Of a DNA stretch of 51,295 bases, positions 50,146 through 51,295 are shown piece by piece. Origin of the DNA: UBA1181 sp045601045 (GTDB taxonomy: Bacteria; Bacteroidota; Bacteroidia; Bacteroidales; Paludibacteraceae). Each line of letters begins with the position of its first letter. The stretch's first letter is position 1. The stretch is from assembly GCA_045601045.1 (NCBI GenBank), contig JAZRZA010000009.1:1-51295 (forward strand), in the 5' to 3' direction. The notes beneath the pieces were generated by a model that saw only the letters and a program-made list of their open reading frames with translations, was not told where the DNA came from and ran no database searches. The translations under genes were made by a program, and so were the position numbers.

Positions 50146-51054
50146 ATGATTTGCAATAATGTATTGGAGGCTATTGGCGAGACACCGTTGATCCGCATCA
50201 ATAGATTGAACCCCAATCCGAATGTGAACATCTACGCGAAGGTAGAGGGCTTTAATCCTACGGGAAGCATCAAAGACCGCATCGCGATCCAAATGATAGA
50301 ACAAGCCGAGAAGGAGGGAAAACTCACCCCTGGCAAAGTAATCATTGAACCCACCTCAGGTAATACCGGCATTGGATTGGCCATCGCAGGTATCGTGAAA
50401 GGCTACAAGGTGGAGATCGTCATGAGTTCCGCCGTATCGGTAGAGAGAAGAAAGATCATCCGTTCATACGGAGGAAAGGTCATTTTGACCGCCGCTGATG
50501 AAGGTACCGACGGAGCGATCCGCATGGCCCACAAGTTGGTGGAGGAGAATCCAGACAAATACTTCATGCCAGACCAATTCTCCAATGCGGCCAATTACCA
50601 AGCCCACTACGAGGGCACCGCAACCGAGATCTGGAACCAAACCCAAGGTAACATCGACTATTTGGTCTGTGCCCTCGGAACATCGGGTACCATCATGGGT
50701 ATTTCCAAGTTCCTGAAACAACACAAACCAGATATCAAAGTCGTCTGCGCCCACCCAATCAAAGGACACTACATTCAAGGGTTGAAGAACATGGAGGAGG
50801 CAATCGTTCCCGCCATCTACGATCCATCCAGAATCGATGTCCAAATTATGGTCGAGAGCGAGGAGGCGATTGAGATGGCCAGAAAGATCATCGCCAATGA
50901 AGGAATTTTCGCAGGTATGAGTAGTGGCGCCGCCCTACTGGCCGCCATCAAAACCGCAGAGAAGATTGAGAAAGGAAACATTGTTGTCGTCTTCCCAGAC
51001 CGTGCGGAAAAATACTTGAGCACAAAGATGTTCGACCAATTTGGAGAGGAGTAA
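50146..51054 (+). CDS. cysM: Cysteine synthase (CysM/CysK family)
   Basis: This PLP enzyme makes cysteine from O-acetylserine and sulfide. The PLP lysine is in PTGSIKDRIAIQM, the substrate loop is IEPTSGNTGIGLA, and GTSGTIMGISKFL binds the PLP phosphate; EGIFAGMSSGAALLAA and VVFPDRAEKYLST complete the C-terminal part. The segment HPIKGHYIQGLKNMEEAIVPAIYD is characteristic of the CysM-like branch, which I recall from other Bacteroidetes and spirochaetes. Length 302 is typical. It is followed by a strong terminator. Confidence 0.9.
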   Translation: MICNNVLEAIGETPLIRINRLNPNPNVNIYAKVEGFNPTGSIKDRIAIQMIEQAEKEGKLTPGKVIIEPTSGNTGIGLAIAGIVKGYKVEIVMSSAVSVERRKIIRSYGGKVILTAADEGTDGAIRMAHKLVEENPDKYFMPDQFSNAANYQAHYEGTATEIWNQTQGNIDYLVCALGTSGTIMGISKFLKQHKPDIKVVCAHPIKGHYIQGLKNMEEAIVPAIYDPSRIDVQIMVESEEAIEMARKIIANEGIFAGMSSGAALLAAIKTAEKIEKGNIVVVFPDRAEKYLSTKMFDQFGEE

Positions 51055-51075
51055 AGGTATTTGACACAAAACAGC

Positions 51076-51107
51076 AAAGGCATTTCAGTGTTGAAATGCC
51101 TTTTTTT
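51076..51107 (+). terminator. Terminator of the prfA-cysM unit
   Basis: AAAGGCATTTCA and TGAAATGCCTTT form a perfect 12-bp stem around a GTGT loop, followed by a T run. It is 22 bp after the stop. Confidence 0.9.
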
Positions 51108-51295
51108 CTTAAATCTTGTTTGGATTTTTACGTATAGATCTAAATCTTAATTGTATTTATTAGTGTCCGCTAAACTTGAAAAGACATACTAGTATAGTCC
51201 GCAATGCCAGAAAATACGGTGTTGCGGATTCTTTTTTTGAAAACCAAGCCCCTAATCAAACAAGGAGAGCTGAATCGGAGGCTCTTTTGACTGCT
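51108..51295. other. Unassigned right-edge region with a hairpin
   Basis: No real gene is seen. A 7-bp stem TCCGCAA/TTGCGGA (51198-51204 and 51222-51228) precedes a T-rich run, so it looks like a plus-strand terminator. A 28-codon frame starting MPENTVLRILF at 51204 overlaps it. The phrase TGTCCGCTAAACTTG just before might be the end of a mobile element cut by the window edge. That is a guess. Confidence 0.3.

Overview
The window looks like a chromosomal piece of a Bacteroidales-type bacterium. Supporting signs are the TAnnTTTG -7 promoter elements, weak Shine-Dalgarno signals, a secreted CotH-family protein with a type IX secretion (T9SS) C-terminal sorting domain, a Bacteroidetes-style putative porin and several lipoproteins. 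Housekeeping genes (tsaB, dapA, truA, purM, prfA, a cysteine synthase) flank a surface-glycan locus of about 35 kb. No rRNA, tRNA, CRISPR array, complete insertion sequence or prophage was seen.

Layout: (1) 1-2.5 kb, a degraded Rhs polymorphic-toxin array on the minus strand: an orphan Rhs tip with a JAB-like toxin domain, three lipoproteins that may be immunity proteins, and two copies of a 71-bp Rhs-core repeat. (2) 2.8-3.5 kb, tsaB, facing the glycan locus across a shared terminator. (3) 3.6-24.75 kb, a long minus-strand glycan operon. Read 5' to 3' it holds the Wbp/Wlb genes (wlbB, wlbA, ugd), a frameshifted membrane acyltransferase, a Wzx flippase, two paralogous ATP-grasp ligases (one fused to a GNAT domain), a WecE-like transaminase, several glycosyltransferases, a hexapeptide acyltransferase, an EpsG/Wzy-like polymerase, a secreted glycoside hydrolase, rmlC and glf. 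A strong promoter match lies about 210 bp before wlbB. (4) 25-35.7 kb, a nonulosonic-acid (legionaminic-type) operon: legB, legC, an ATP-grasp ligase, a small HAD phosphatase, neuB, neuC/legG, two Gfo/Idh/MocA oxidoreductases, a CMP-sugar synthetase, a PtmE-like nucleotidyltransferase and a GT52 sialyltransferase-like enzyme. (5) 35.9-39.9 kb, dapA-truA-wlbC-rfbB, which ends at a clear terminator. (6) 39.9-51.3 kb, a DUF6913-like gene, a YjdF/DUF2238 membrane gene with a porin, purM, the CotH/T9SS protein, an SMP-30-like lipoprotein, prfA and a cysteine synthase. The right edge holds an unexplained hairpin stretch.

How it may fit together: RfbB plus WecE would give dTDP-Fuc4N. The Wlb genes would give a UDP-2,3-diamino-glucuronic-acid-type sugar, the same class of sugar that links T9SS cargo to A-LPS in Porphyromonas gingivalis. 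The Leg genes would give a CMP-nonulosonate, and the GT52 enzyme would transfer it. Wzx and the EpsG-like polymerase would export and polymerise the repeat. No initiating transferase, Wza/Wzc export genes, RmlA, RmlD or canonical LegH acetyltransferase was recognised. The most original features are three ATP-grasp ligases placed beside amino-sugar aminotransferases, which suggest amino-acid or peptide decoration of amino sugars.
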